A DNA stretch of 64,000 bases from Variovorax sp. IB41 (GTDB lineage Bacteria > Pseudomonadota > Gammaproteobacteria > Burkholderiales > Burkholderiaceae_C). Shown one piece after another: positions 1 to 9,133 of the stretch (position 1 is the first letter of the stretch; the number at the start of each line of letters is the position of its first letter). Below the pieces are notes generated by a model. It had not been told where the DNA came from and did not search any database. It saw nothing but the letters and a program-made list of their open reading frames with translations. Location: NCBI RefSeq assembly GCF_016405905.1, contig NZ_JAEFCB010000015.1, forward strand, positions 62,001 through 126,000, written 5' to 3'. The translations under genes were made by a program, and so were the position numbers.

Positions 1-29
1 GCGACAGCTTCGATCCGAACTGACCGCGG

Positions 30-1526
30 TCAGCCGGCCCGGTCCGTTGCAGCGCTGTCCTTGCGCAGGCTTGCGAACAGCGACCACGCCATGCCTGCGA
101 GCAGCAGCAGGCCGACACCCAAAGCCCCCCAGAGCCACCACTTGCGCGACGGATCGTGCGGCGCCGTTTCGGGAACGGGCGCGAGCGCGGCGGCTGCGAC
201 AGCGGCATCGACCGCAGCCACCGGCAGCGTGACCGAGGCGCCGTCCGCCGCGACGGGCTTGTCCGCGGCGTAACCCGGAATCAGCGTCGACAGCGCGAGC
301 GGCGCACCCGGCACCGCCCCCTGCACAGCGCCCGTGTCGGGTGCCGCGCGCCACGCGAGCGAGAACGGCGCGCTGCCCTGCGCCAGAAACACCAGCGTGC
401 GCGGCGTGGCCCCCACGGCGATCGTCGGCGGTGTCGCGCCGAGCACGCTCACCGGGCCAGCGGTGCGCAGCCGCAGGCGCGAATACACCGCGCCGTCGAG
501 CGCCAGCACCGGCGAGCGCGCCTCGCCGCCGGCTTGCGCGAGGCGGTACACCACCGCATCGAGCAGCGGCGCCTCGCCCGGGCCCGTGGGCAGCGCGGTC
601 GCTCGGCGCTGCTGGTGCCGCAACGCGTAGAGCGGATTGCGCGGCACGAACTGCGGCGGCGTCGCCGAAGCCGGCGCGGCGTCGACGAGGCCCGACACGC
701 CGACCTGAGCCAGCGTGTTGATGTCCGCGAGGTCGATGCGCAGGCTCTGCACCGGCAGGCCGTGCGGCAGCAGGTAGTCGCAGTGGTCCTCGGCGCAGCG
801 CTCGGGCTTGAGCGCGCCGGACCATTCGATCGGCGCCACCGGCTCGACCTCCTGCACGCTGTCGATCTCCACCTTGGCGAGCGGCGCGCCGTGCTGCGGA
901 TCGCTCCAGCGCAGGCGCAGGAAGCGCGTGCGCAGGTTGCCCAGCTCGACCGCCATGCGCTCGATGGTCTGGCCGCCGTGGGCCAGGCGCACCAGTTGCT
1001 CATCGCCGCCGACCGGGCGCCATTGCCGCAAGTCCTCGCTGGCCTCCAACCGGAAAGTGAACAGGCCGCGTGCATCGGGCGCGACCTCGAAGCGCGCCTG
1101 CAGCAGGCTGCCCTTGACCTGGCTCACGTCGATGAGCCATTGGGTCGCGTCGTTCGCCTTGGCGGCGGTCTTGCTGTCGAGCGCCAGGGAGCCGTCGGCA
1201 CGCACGGTGAAAGCGAGCGCGGTGTCTGCCGATGCGGTGTTGCCGGGCAACGCGAAGATCGGCACCGCTTGAGAGGCCGTGCGCGGCGCCGCCGCCTCGT
1301 TGCGGAGCCACGCGTAGGGCACGGCATGGCCAGCAGCGTTGTGAACCCGCAGATCGCTTAGGTCACCGTAGGCAGCGCGACCGTAGATGGCGAGCGGCAG
1401 CGTGAGCCGGTGGTATGGCCCAGCGCCCTGCAGCGCGATGGGTGCCGAGGTGACCGGCTGCGCCTGAGCGGCGCCCGCCACCGCCATCAGCGCGGCGGCG
1501 ACAACATGAATCGAACGGCCGCTCAT
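30..1526 (-). CDS. DUF3999 family exported membrane-anchored protein
   Basis: The predicted protein has 498 residues. It has a clear N-terminal signal peptide (about residues 1-23, ending AGAAQAQ) and one C-terminal membrane helix (WWLWGALGVGLLLLAG) followed by a short basic tail, so most of it should lie in the periplasm. The body is beta-rich and resembles DUF3999 proteins, whose function is unknown. The start was set at 1526 because AAGGAGG sits six bases upstream and the signal peptide begins there; the frame stays open further upstream but that part has no sensible sequence. The ATG overlaps the stop of the DUF2339 gene (ATGA), so the two are translationally coupled. DUF2339 and DUF3999 genes are known neighbours, which suggests a joint envelope role. 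Confidence 0.85.
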   Translation of the reverse strand: MSGRSIHVVAAALMAVAGAAQAQPVTSAPIALQGAGPYHRLTLPLAIYGRAAYGDLSDLRVHNAAGHAVPYAWLRNEAAAPRTASQAVPIFALPGNTASADTALAFTVRADGSLALDSKTAAKANDATQWLIDVSQVKGSLLQARFEVAPDARGLFTFRLEASEDLRQWRPVGGDEQLVRLAHGGQTIERMAVELGNLRTRFLRLRWSDPQHGAPLAKVEIDSVQEVEPVAPIEWSGALKPERCAEDHCDYLLPHGLPVQSLRIDLADINTLAQVGVSGLVDAAPASATPPQFVPRNPLYALRHQQRRATALPTGPGEAPLLDAVVYRLAQAGGEARSPVLALDGAVYSRLRLRTAGPVSVLGATPPTIAVGATPRTLVFLAQGSAPFSLAWRAAPDTGAVQGAVPGAPLALSTLIPGYAADKPVAADGASVTLPVAAVDAAVAAAALAPVPETAPHDPSRKWWLWGALGVGLLLLAGMAWSLFASLRKDSAATDRAG

Positions 1527-4500
1527 ACCGCACCTCCTTCGGCCGGCGCCATCTTCGGCTCCGCCTCTTCCTTCTTCGGCGGCACCGGCGCGAAGTACCC
1601 CACCAGCAGCAGCAAGGCGCCGACGGCAATGAACGACACGATGCGGAACAGCCCGCCGCGGTCCGCCAGCTCGACGAAGAAGAGCTTGAGCACCACCACG
1701 CCGAGCAGCGCGGCGCCCGCGATCCACAGCGTGCGCACCCGGCGCCCATGGCCCAGCACCATCGCGACCACGCCGCAGATCGCCCAGGTGATCGACAGCG
1801 CCGCCTGCGTGAGCCACGAGGCGTAGAGCGCATCGAAGCGCCACTCCACGCCCGCGTAGTGATGGCAGGCGCGCAGCACCATGCCGGTCAGCAGCGCGAG
1901 GCCGGTGAAGCCGACCGCGCCCTTGGCGACCATCGGCTGCACGCGCGCGAAGGAGCCTTCTGGCAGCGCGCGCCACCAGAGCACCATCGCGAACAGCACG
2001 AGCCATTGCGCGAGTTCCAGTGGATTGAGCAGCGGCACATAAGGCAGCGGCGCCGCATCGCCGGGGCTCACGGCGTTGGTCACCCACACCCATGCCAGCA
2101 GGTACACCGCCACCGGCGTCGCGGCGAACTCCAGGTAGGCGCTGCGGTATTCATTGAGCGGCCAGCGCTGCAGCAGCACGCGCGAGCGCAGCGCCCACAG
2201 CACGAGCGCCGGCACGATGGCCCAGCCCAGCAGTTGCCAGCTCGACCATTCGGCGCCGATGCGGCCGAGCTGCCACTGGCATTCGCGCGCCGCGAGCAGC
2301 AGGAAGAGCCAGAAGCCCGCGACGTGGAACGGCGTCAGCACCGAGGCGTCGAGCCAGCGCTTCTGCGCACGCAGCAGGCGCAGATGCCACACGAGCGCCA
2401 GCGGCCACGCGATCCAGCCGAGCGCGCTCGACGGCACGTAGAACGGCGTCGGGCCGCCCGCGATGCCGTAGGCGGCGATCAGCCCGAAGCCGGGCAGCGT
2501 GGCCAGCGTCGCCCGGCCGAGCTGTGGCCAGTCGCGCCGGTGCGCCACGAGCGCGGACAGCACGGAGGTCACGAGCACCACCGCCATGGCGGCTGCGGGC
2601 ACGTGGCTCGCCAACGCGTGGAGATTCAGCGTCCGGACGCTTTCGTCCAGCATGCCGAAGAGCCACCAGCCCAGGCCCCAGACCACCGGCGTCCACAGCA
2701 CCGCAGGCAGGGCGCACCACGCATTGACCCAGCGCTTGCGCGCCGTGCCGACGGCCCCGGTTTCGCGCGGCCGCGCCTCGTCGCGCAGCCAGTCGCCGGC
2801 CAGCAGTGCCGTGAGGCCCAGCACCACCGGCGTCCAGAAGCCCAGATGCCCGAACGCGGGGCGCAGCACGCGCATGTCGCCGCCCATCTCCGCGAGCACG
2901 ATGAAGAGGACCGCCGAGACCGCGTGCAGCACGCCCGCGAACACCGCGAGCGGCAGGTGCGCCATGCGCAGCGCCACCCACAGCACGACGGTGGCGGTCA
3001 GCGGCCACAGCAGCGCGGCCTGGGTGAGGCTGATCTGGAACAGCATCGCCAGGTGCAGCAGGCCCACGCCCGCGATCACGCCCACCACATTGCCGACCGA
3101 CCACACGGGCTGCACGCCGCGCGCCAGTGCCGCGCGGTGCGCCTGCCGCATCGACCAGGCGGCGCTGCCGAGCACGCTGAGCGCGATCAGGCACGCGGCC
3201 GCGGCGCCCTGCCAGCCGCTTTCGAGCGCCTGCGTGGCATCGAGCCCATCGCCCGCGCGATGCAGCGTGGCGACGAAACCCGCCACCGCCAGCGCCTGCA
3301 TGCCGAAGCTCACGGAGGTGAGCGGCAGCAGCGCAAAGCGCACGGCGACCGCGAAGGTGACCGATGCGAGCACGGCCGTCGCCGCCGCGGCCCAGGGCGG
3401 CGTGAACCATTGCCACAGCAGCAGCGTGAGCGCGGCCATGCCGAGCCACGGCAAGGCGCTGCCGACGATGGCTTCGAGGCTGTCGCCCTCGTCGAGCTTC
3501 GCGCGGCGGTGCATGGCCCACATCGCGAAGGCGCTCGCCGCGACCAGCAGCGGGCCGATCACCGAGCCCTGCAGCAGCGGGTGCCCCGCGGCCCCATCGA
3601 CCTGCGTGGCTTCGAGCAGCTTCCACACGGCGCCCGCGAACACCAGGAACGAGAAGGCGCGCGCATAGACGCGCCCTTGTCGCGCGCCCAGCCAGTACAT
3701 GCCGGCGGCCTCGACCGCCCACGCCGCACCGGTCCACTGCCCTTCGAGGCCGAGCGGAATGGCGAGCGTGCCGAAGATCACGCCGACGATGGCGTAGGCC
3801 TCCGCCAGCAGCGCGAGGCCCTTGGGCTGCGTGGCGAACACCAGCCGGCCCATCACGAGATAGAACGCCGCGAGCGCCATCGCCGAGAACGCGGCGCCGT
3901 ATTCCCACGGATGCATCAGCAGGTACTGCATGCCGAAGGCGACCATCGGCGTGCCGAAGACGAGCGAGCTGTCGACCCGGCCGGCGCGTCGCAGCGTGTC
4001 GAGCGCGCGCGTGGCGAGCGGCTGCGCGGGCTGCACCGGCGCGTCGAACAGCGTGCGACGCGCGAAGAACAGGCCGATCGCGGTGAAGAGCAGGAAGAAC
4101 ACGACGAGGAACGGCTGCACGATGCCGTACTGGTCGTCGGTGTAGTACTTGTGCGCCCAGCCGGCCGCAAGCGTGAAGGTGCCCACGAAGCCGATCAGGT
4201 TGAGCACGCGCCAGGCCTTGAACCACGCGATCAGCACGATGCCCACGTCGAGCACCAGCAGGTAGGTGAAGAGGCCCACCGGCTGGTTGGAGCCGGTCGA
4301 TGCCAGCACCGGTGCGGCAAAGCCTTCGAGTGCGGCGACGATGGCGAGCAAGGGTGCGTTTTGTAGCACCGCGAGCGCGGCGCTGAGCACCGCCACGCCG
4401 AACAGGAACGCGAAGCCCACGCTGGCCGGCAGCAGGCCGCTGAGCTTCATGGCTGCGAGCGTCGTGAGATAGAAGACGCCGATGCCCGCGCCCTGCAATA

Positions 4501-5374
4501 TCAGCGCATAGCCCGCGCGCTTGTGGCGCAGCAGCCAGCCCAGCACCAGGAGACCCGCGCCGACCAGCGCGACCGCGGCGTAGCGCAGCTCGATCGGCAC
4601 CGTGACGCGTTCCGCCGTGTAGCGCAACAGGAAGGCCAAGCCGAGGAACAGGATCAGCACGCCGAGTTTCACCAGCATGTTGCCGCCGAAGATCAGGTTG
4701 GCGATCGGTGCGGGCAGGCGGTCGCGCAGCGGGACCGGTGGTGGCGCAGGCGGCGGTGGCGGGCGGCGCACCAGCGGCGGCACCGCGACCGGCGCGGGTG
4801 CGGGGACGGTTTCAGGCGGGCGCGGTGCGACAGGTTTGTCGATGACGGGAGTAGCAGGTGCCGCGGCCAGCGACTCTGGAATGGCCTCCTTGGCGACGGC
4901 AGCAGGCGGCGGAACCTGCATGGTCACGATGCGCCGCCGCGTCATCTCGGCGGCGCGTGCAGTCGCTGGTTCGCCCAACGGCAGCGAAGGCGCCTCTGCG
5001 ACGGGCTTGCCGCCCATGGACGTGGCGAGATCGGCGGCCGGCGCGATGACCGGTACGGGTGCGGGTGCGGCGATCGCCTCGCCCGCGCCCTGCGCGAGCC
5101 GGCGTTCCAGCTGGTTCACCCGCTCTTCGAGCTCGGTGACCCGCTGCTGCAGCTTCAGCACGCCACCCGCGGGCGCCCCTGCGGCCGGCGTGCCGACGGC
5201 GCGCCCTTCCGGCAGGCCGCCTTCAGCTTCGGTGCGCTGCGGCGCGTCTTTTTTCTTCTTGCCGAACAGCTTCGAAAACGCGAACGCGCCGACGAGTGCG
5301 AGAACCAGCGCCACGGGCACCGATTCGAAGATCGCCCCAATGAACAGGCCGGCAATCATGCCTATGAACCACAT
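1523..5374 (-). CDS. DUF2339 family polytopic membrane protein
   Basis: The predicted protein has 1283 residues. It starts with a hydrophobic helix (MWFIGMIAGLFIGAIFESVP), then a basic patch with KKKK, a short coiled-coil segment near residues 70-95 (LQQRVTELEERVNQLERRL), and a proline/alanine-rich linker to about residue 220. The remaining thousand residues form a long run of membrane helices. This layout matches DUF2339 integral membrane proteins, whose function is unknown. A ribosome-binding site GGGAG lies six bases before the ATG. It is the first gene of a two-gene unit with the DUF3999 gene. The opposite strand is open for long stretches, as expected from GC-rich codon use. Confidence 0.9.
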   Translation of the reverse strand: MWFIGMIAGLFIGAIFESVPVALVLALVGAFAFSKLFGKKKKDAPQRTEAEGGLPEGRAVGTPAAGAPAGGVLKLQQRVTELEERVNQLERRLAQGAGEAIAAPAPVPVIAPAADLATSMGGKPVAEAPSLPLGEPATARAAEMTRRRIVTMQVPPPAAVAKEAIPESLAAAPATPVIDKPVAPRPPETVPAPAPVAVPPLVRRPPPPPAPPPVPLRDRLPAPIANLIFGGNMLVKLGVLILFLGLAFLLRYTAERVTVPIELRYAAVALVGAGLLVLGWLLRHKRAGYALILQGAGIGVFYLTTLAAMKLSGLLPASVGFAFLFGVAVLSAALAVLQNAPLLAIVAALEGFAAPVLASTGSNQPVGLFTYLLVLDVGIVLIAWFKAWRVLNLIGFVGTFTLAAGWAHKYYTDDQYGIVQPFLVVFFLLFTAIGLFFARRTLFDAPVQPAQPLATRALDTLRRAGRVDSSLVFGTPMVAFGMQYLLMHPWEYGAAFSAMALAAFYLVMGRLVFATQPKGLALLAEAYAIVGVIFGTLAIPLGLEGQWTGAAWAVEAAGMYWLGARQGRVYARAFSFLVFAGAVWKLLEATQVDGAAGHPLLQGSVIGPLLVAASAFAMWAMHRRAKLDEGDSLEAIVGSALPWLGMAALTLLLWQWFTPPWAAAATAVLASVTFAVAVRFALLPLTSVSFGMQALAVAGFVATLHRAGDGLDATQALESGWQGAAAACLIALSVLGSAAWSMRQAHRAALARGVQPVWSVGNVVGVIAGVGLLHLAMLFQISLTQAALLWPLTATVVLWVALRMAHLPLAVFAGVLHAVSAVLFIVLAEMGGDMRVLRPAFGHLGFWTPVVLGLTALLAGDWLRDEARPRETGAVGTARKRWVNAWCALPAVLWTPVVWGLGWWLFGMLDESVRTLNLHALASHVPAAAMAVVLVTSVLSALVAHRRDWPQLGRATLATLPGFGLIAAYGIAGGPTPFYVPSSALGWIAWPLALVWHLRLLRAQKRWLDASVLTPFHVAGFWLFLLLAARECQWQLGRIGAEWSSWQLLGWAIVPALVLWALRSRVLLQRWPLNEYRSAYLEFAATPVAVYLLAWVWVTNAVSPGDAAPLPYVPLLNPLELAQWLVLFAMVLWWRALPEGSFARVQPMVAKGAVGFTGLALLTGMVLRACHHYAGVEWRFDALYASWLTQAALSITWAICGVVAMVLGHGRRVRTLWIAGAALLGVVVLKLFFVELADRGGLFRIVSFIAVGALLLLVGYFAPVPPKKEEAEPKMAPAEGGAV

Positions 5375-5488
5375 CCCTGACTCCCCATGTTTTGGCGAGT
5401 CCGGAGTGTACGGCTGATCCCGGCGAAAACCGCCGTGATGCCCGTCCTGCCTATGCCGTCAGCTATAGCTTTGGTAGCAGCTTCAGAC

Positions 5489-5519
5489 GGGTGCGAGTCT
5501 GACCGGTGCGAGTCAGACC
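5489..5519. repeat. Short tandem repeat at the uvrD 3' end
   Basis: Two imperfect 15-base units, GGTGCGAGTCTGACC and GGTGCGAGTCAGACC, lie head to tail and overlap the uvrD stop codon region. They look like a local duplication of the gene end. No function is apparent. Confidence 0.5.
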
Positions 5520-7924
5520 GGCGTGAGCTTGGCCACCGAGAGCGCCAGCCACTTCACGCCATGGCGCGTGAACTTGACCTGCGCGCGCGCGTCGTCGCCC
5601 GTGCCTTCGAGCGCCACCACCGTGCCCTCGCCGAACTTGTTGTGGAACACCTGCATGCCAGAGCGCAGGCCGTGCGACGGCGCGGTCTTCTGCGGGGGCA
5701 CCGGCGGGCTGGCGAAGGTGTCCTTGCTGCCGCCGTAGCTGCTGCTTGCGCCGCTGTAGCCGCCACTGCCGCCGCGCGTGCTCCCGTAGCCGCCGCCGTA
5801 GCCAAAGGCCGACGGCGTGAAGCCCTGGTTCTTGGGCGTGAGCCACTTGAGCGCGCCCTCGGGCAGCTCGTCGAAGAAGCGGCTCTTGACGTTGTAGCGC
5901 GTCTGGCCGTGCAGCATGCGCGTCTGCGAATGGCTCAGGTACAGGCGCTTGCGCGCGCGGGTGATCGCCACGTACATCAGGCGGCGCTCTTCTTCGAGGC
6001 TCTCGAAGTCGCTCATCGAGTTCTCGTGCGGAAAGAGCCCCTCCTCCATGCCGGTGATGAACACGCAGTCGAACTCCAGGCCCTTGGCGGCATGCACCGT
6101 CATGAGCTGCACCGCGTCCTGCCCGGCCTGCGCCTGGTTGTCGCCCGATTCGAGCGCGGCATGCGTGAGGAACGCGGCCAGCGGGCTCAGCGTTTCGCCG
6201 GTTTCGGCGTCGGGGGCGAGCGGCTCGTCGAGCACCGGGCGGGTCGGGTCGATGCCCTGGCTCGCGGGCGACTGGCGCAGTTCGTCGACCGGCAGCGCCA
6301 CCGCGTCGCGGCCGAAGCCTTCCTGCGTGACGAAGCTCTCGGCCGCATTCACCAGTTCGTCCAGATTCTCCAGGCGGTCGGCGCCTTCGCGGTCGGCCTT
6401 GTAGTGCTCGACGAGGCCGCTGTGGTCGAGCACCAGCTCGATGATCTCGCGCAGGCTCACGCCCTGGGTTTGCTCCCGCAGCACGTCGATCTTGGCGACG
6501 AAGCCCGTGAGGTTCGCGCCCGCCTTGCCGCCCACGACGCTGACCGCGTCGTGCAGCGAACGACCGGCCGCGCGCGCCGCGTCCTGCAGGGTTTCGAGCG
6601 TGCGCGCGCCGATGCCGCGCGGCGGGAAGTTGACGACGCGCAGGAAGCTCGTGTCGTCGTCCTTGTTTTCCAAGAGGCGCAGGTAGGCCAGCGCATGCTT
6701 GATTTCGGCGCGCTCGAAGAAGCGCAGGCCCCCGTACACGCGGTACGGCACCGAGGCATTGAAGAGCGCCGTCTCGATCACCCGGCTCTGCGCATTGCTG
6801 CGGTAGAGCACGGCCATCTCCTTGCGGTCGAAGCCGTCGCGCACGAGCTGGCGCATTTCCTCGACCATCCACTGCGCCTCGGCAAGATCGGTGGGCGACT
6901 CGTACACGCGCACCGGCTCGCCCGGGCCTTGGTCGGTGCGCAGGTTCTTGCCCAGGCGCTTCTTGTTGTGGCTGATGAGCTCGTTGGCCGAGTCGAGGAT
7001 GTTGCTGTAGCTGCGGTAGTTCTGCTCCAGCTTGATCTGGTGCTGCACGTCGAACTCGCGCACGAAGTCGGCCATGTTGCCCACGCGCGCGCCGCGGAAG
7101 GCGTAGATGCTCTGGTCGTCGTCGCCCACGGCGATCACGCTGTTGTTGGGGTTCGGCGTGAACTGTCCGCCGGCGGTGTTGCCCGAGAGCATCTTGATCC
7201 ACGCGTACTGCAGGCGGTTGGTGTCCTGGAACTCGTCGATCAGGATGTGGCGAAAGCGCCGCTGGTAGTGCTCGCGCACCGGGTCGTTGTCGCGCAGCAG
7301 TTCGTAGCTGCGCAGCATGAGCTCGCCGAAGTCGACCACGCCTTCGCGCTGGCACTGCTCTTCGTAGAGCTGGTAGAGCTCGACCTTCTTGCGGTCGTCG
7401 TCGCTGCGGATCTCCACGTCCTTCGGGCGCAGGCCGTCTTCCTTGGCGCCGGCGATGAACCACTGGGTCTGCTTGGCGGGAAAGCGCTCGTCGTCGACGT
7501 TGAACTGCTTCATCAGGCGCTTGATGGCCGAGAGCTGGTCTTGCGTATCGAGGATCTGGAAGGTCGAAGGCAGGTTGGCCAGCTTCCAGTGCGCGCGCAG
7601 GAGGCGGTTGCACAGGCCGTGGAAGGTGCCGATCCACATGCCGCGCACGTTGACCGGAAGGATCGCGGTCAGCCGCGTCATCATTTCCTTGGCGGCCTTG
7701 TTGGTGAAGGTCACGGCCAGGATGCCGCCGGGGGAGACCTGGCCGGTCTGCAGCAGCCAGGCGATGCGGGTGGTGAGCACCCGCGTCTTGCCGGAGCCGG
7801 CGCCCGCCAGGATCAGCGCATTACCCTGCGGCAAGGTGACCGCAGCGCGCTGCTCCGGGTTCAGGTTCTGCAACAGCGGCAGTTCCGGGGGGTTGGCATC
7901 AGCCGCGAGATCGTTAAACAACAT
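5513..7924 (-). CDS. uvrD: UvrD/PcrA-family 3'-5' DNA helicase (DNA helicase II)
   Basis: The predicted protein has 803 residues, the usual size for superfamily 1 UvrD helicases acting in nucleotide excision and mismatch repair. Visible motifs are Walker A GAGSGKT (residues 41-47), motif II DEFQDTN, motif III VGDDDQSIYAFRGA, and motifs V/VI in AAKGLEFDCVF and VAITRARKRL. After the helicase core comes a Gly/Tyr/Ser-rich linker, then a small C-terminal domain (VFHNKFGEGTV) like the Tudor-type tail that binds RNA polymerase in PcrA/UvrD. The start at 7924 was chosen because the conserved N-terminus (LNPEQRAAV) begins soon after; the frame extends 27 codons upstream without family similarity. It is divergent from guaC. 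Confidence 0.95.
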   Translation of the reverse strand: MLFNDLAADANPPELPLLQNLNPEQRAAVTLPQGNALILAGAGSGKTRVLTTRIAWLLQTGQVSPGGILAVTFTNKAAKEMMTRLTAILPVNVRGMWIGTFHGLCNRLLRAHWKLANLPSTFQILDTQDQLSAIKRLMKQFNVDDERFPAKQTQWFIAGAKEDGLRPKDVEIRSDDDRKKVELYQLYEEQCQREGVVDFGELMLRSYELLRDNDPVREHYQRRFRHILIDEFQDTNRLQYAWIKMLSGNTAGGQFTPNPNNSVIAVGDDDQSIYAFRGARVGNMADFVREFDVQHQIKLEQNYRSYSNILDSANELISHNKKRLGKNLRTDQGPGEPVRVYESPTDLAEAQWMVEEMRQLVRDGFDRKEMAVLYRSNAQSRVIETALFNASVPYRVYGGLRFFERAEIKHALAYLRLLENKDDDTSFLRVVNFPPRGIGARTLETLQDAARAAGRSLHDAVSVVGGKAGANLTGFVAKIDVLREQTQGVSLREIIELVLDHSGLVEHYKADREGADRLENLDELVNAAESFVTQEGFGRDAVALPVDELRQSPASQGIDPTRPVLDEPLAPDAETGETLSPLAAFLTHAALESGDNQAQAGQDAVQLMTVHAAKGLEFDCVFITGMEEGLFPHENSMSDFESLEEERRLMYVAITRARKRLYLSHSQTRMLHGQTRYNVKSRFFDELPEGALKWLTPKNQGFTPSAFGYGGGYGSTRGGSGGYSGASSSYGGSKDTFASPPVPPQKTAPSHGLRSGMQVFHNKFGEGTVVALEGTGDDARAQVKFTRHGVKWLALSVAKLTPV

Positions 7925-8007
7925 CCACCGATTGTAGAAACCACCGCGTATGCGGGTTATACGAAGAACTGGAAGACCCGCCCTTGCGACACCGCGTAAA
8001 ATCAATC

Positions 8008-8039
8008 ACCGGGCCCAAGATTCTTGCGCCCGGTTTTTT
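8008..8039 (+). terminator. Terminator-like hairpin in the guaC leader (possible attenuator)
   Basis: The arms ACCGGGC (8008-8014) and GCCCGGT (8028-8034) pair perfectly. Inside them CAAGA and TCTTG can extend the stem. A run of six T follows immediately. This is a textbook intrinsic terminator for the plus strand, yet no plus-strand gene lies upstream because uvrD is divergent. It sits about 93 bases before the guaC start. A TAAAAT box at 7997-8002 could be a -10 element, which would place the hairpin at the very 5' end of the guaC transcript. It may act as an attenuator or mRNA 5' protection; which one is unknown. Confidence 0.6.
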
Positions 8040-8131
8040 GTGGGCGTTTCCTTTATGGAATGCCCCATGAAGACCGGCCGGACCAAGCGCTCATTCGTTT
8101 TTTTCAACGATTCCTTTCAGGAGCCTTGGTC

Positions 8132-9109
8132 ATGCAGATTTTCGATTACGACAACATCCTTTTGCTCCCGCGCAAGTGCCGCGTGGAGAGCCGCTCGGAG
8201 TGCGATGCCAGCGTCACGCTGGGCGAGCGCACGTTCCGCCTGCCGGTGGTGCCGGCCAACATGAAGACGGTGGTCGACGAGTCGATCTGCCTGTGGCTTG
8301 CGCAGAACGGCTACTTCTACGTGATGCACCGCTTCGACCTGGACAACGTGAAGTTCGTCAAGGACATGCAGGGCAAGGGCGTGTTCGCCTCCATCTCGCT
8401 GGGCGTGAAGAAGCCCGACTACGAGACCGTCGACCAGTTGGTGGCAGAGGGCCTCGTGCCCGAATACATCACGATCGACATCGCGCACGGCCATGCCGAC
8501 AGCGTGAAGAACATGATCGGCTACCTGAAGGAAAAGCTGCCTAAGGCCTTCGTGATCGCCGGCAACGTCGGCACGCCCGAAGCGGTGATCGACCTGGAGA
8601 ACTGGGGCGCGGACGCGACCAAGGTGGGCATCGGCCCGGGCAAGGTCTGCATCACCAAGCTCAAGACCGGCTTCGGCACGGGCGGCTGGCAGCTGTCGGC
8701 GCTCAAGTGGTGCGCGCGCGTGGCGACCAAGCCGATCATTGCGGACGGCGGCATCCGCGACCATGGCGACATCGCCAAGAGCGTGCGCTTCGGCGCCTCG
8801 ATGGTGATGATCGGCTCGCTGTTCGCGGGCCATGAAGAATCGCCGGGCAAGACGGTGGACGTGGATGGCACGCTCTTCAAGGAGTACTACGGCTCGGCCA
8901 GCGACTTCAACAAGGGCGAATACAAGCACGTCGAGGGCAAGCGCATCCTGGAGCCGATCAAGGGCAAACTGGCGAACACGCTGGTGGAGATGGAGCAGGA
9001 CGTGCAGAGCTCGATCAGCTACGCGGGCGGCCGCACGCTGATGGACATCCGCAAGGTCAACTACGTCACGCTGGGCGGCGACAACGCGGGCGAACACCTG
9101 CTGATGTAA
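8132..9109 (+). CDS. guaC: GMP reductase
   Basis: The predicted protein has 325 residues, the size of the short GMP reductase type. It would convert GMP to IMP and ammonia with NADPH in purine salvage. The IMPDH/GMPR barrel is clear: the N-terminal YDNILLLPRK, the catalytic loop GIGPGKVCITKLKTG with the nucleophile at Cys173 and Thr175 next to it, and the phosphate-binding ADGGIRDHGD and GSLFAGHEESPG segments. No CBS domains are present, which separates it from IMP dehydrogenase. The start at 8132 has AGGAG eight bases upstream (8119-8123); the open frame before it lacks family similarity. Expression may be controlled through the upstream hairpin. Confidence 0.95.
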   Translation: MQIFDYDNILLLPRKCRVESRSECDASVTLGERTFRLPVVPANMKTVVDESICLWLAQNGYFYVMHRFDLDNVKFVKDMQGKGVFASISLGVKKPDYETVDQLVAEGLVPEYITIDIAHGHADSVKNMIGYLKEKLPKAFVIAGNVGTPEAVIDLENWGADATKVGIGPGKVCITKLKTGFGTGGWQLSALKWCARVATKPIIADGGIRDHGDIAKSVRFGASMVMIGSLFAGHEESPGKTVDVDGTLFKEYYGSASDFNKGEYKHVEGKRILEPIKGKLANTLVEMEQDVQSSISYAGGRTLMDIRKVNYVTLGGDNAGEHLLM

Positions 9110-9133
9110 GCGCCCTGCCCCGGGCTGTGCCGG

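Noticed and set aside
1..23. Possible 3' end of a plus-strand gene (codons ending ...DPN, stop at 21-23)
   Set aside because: Seven codons are too few to support a gene, and another frame is also open.
1527..2093. N-terminal extension of the DUF3999 frame
   Set aside because: It is antisense-like Arg/Ala-rich sequence inside DUF2339; the strong ribosome-binding site and signal peptide place the start at 1526.
1748..4366. Open plus-strand frame of 872 codons opposite DUF2339
   Set aside because: It is rich in His, Arg and Gln with no domain, as expected for the shadow of a GC-rich gene; the same holds for other long antisense frames in the window.
7930..7960. TACAAT and TATAAC boxes before uvrD
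   Set aside because: No acceptable -35 element at the right spacing was found for either box.
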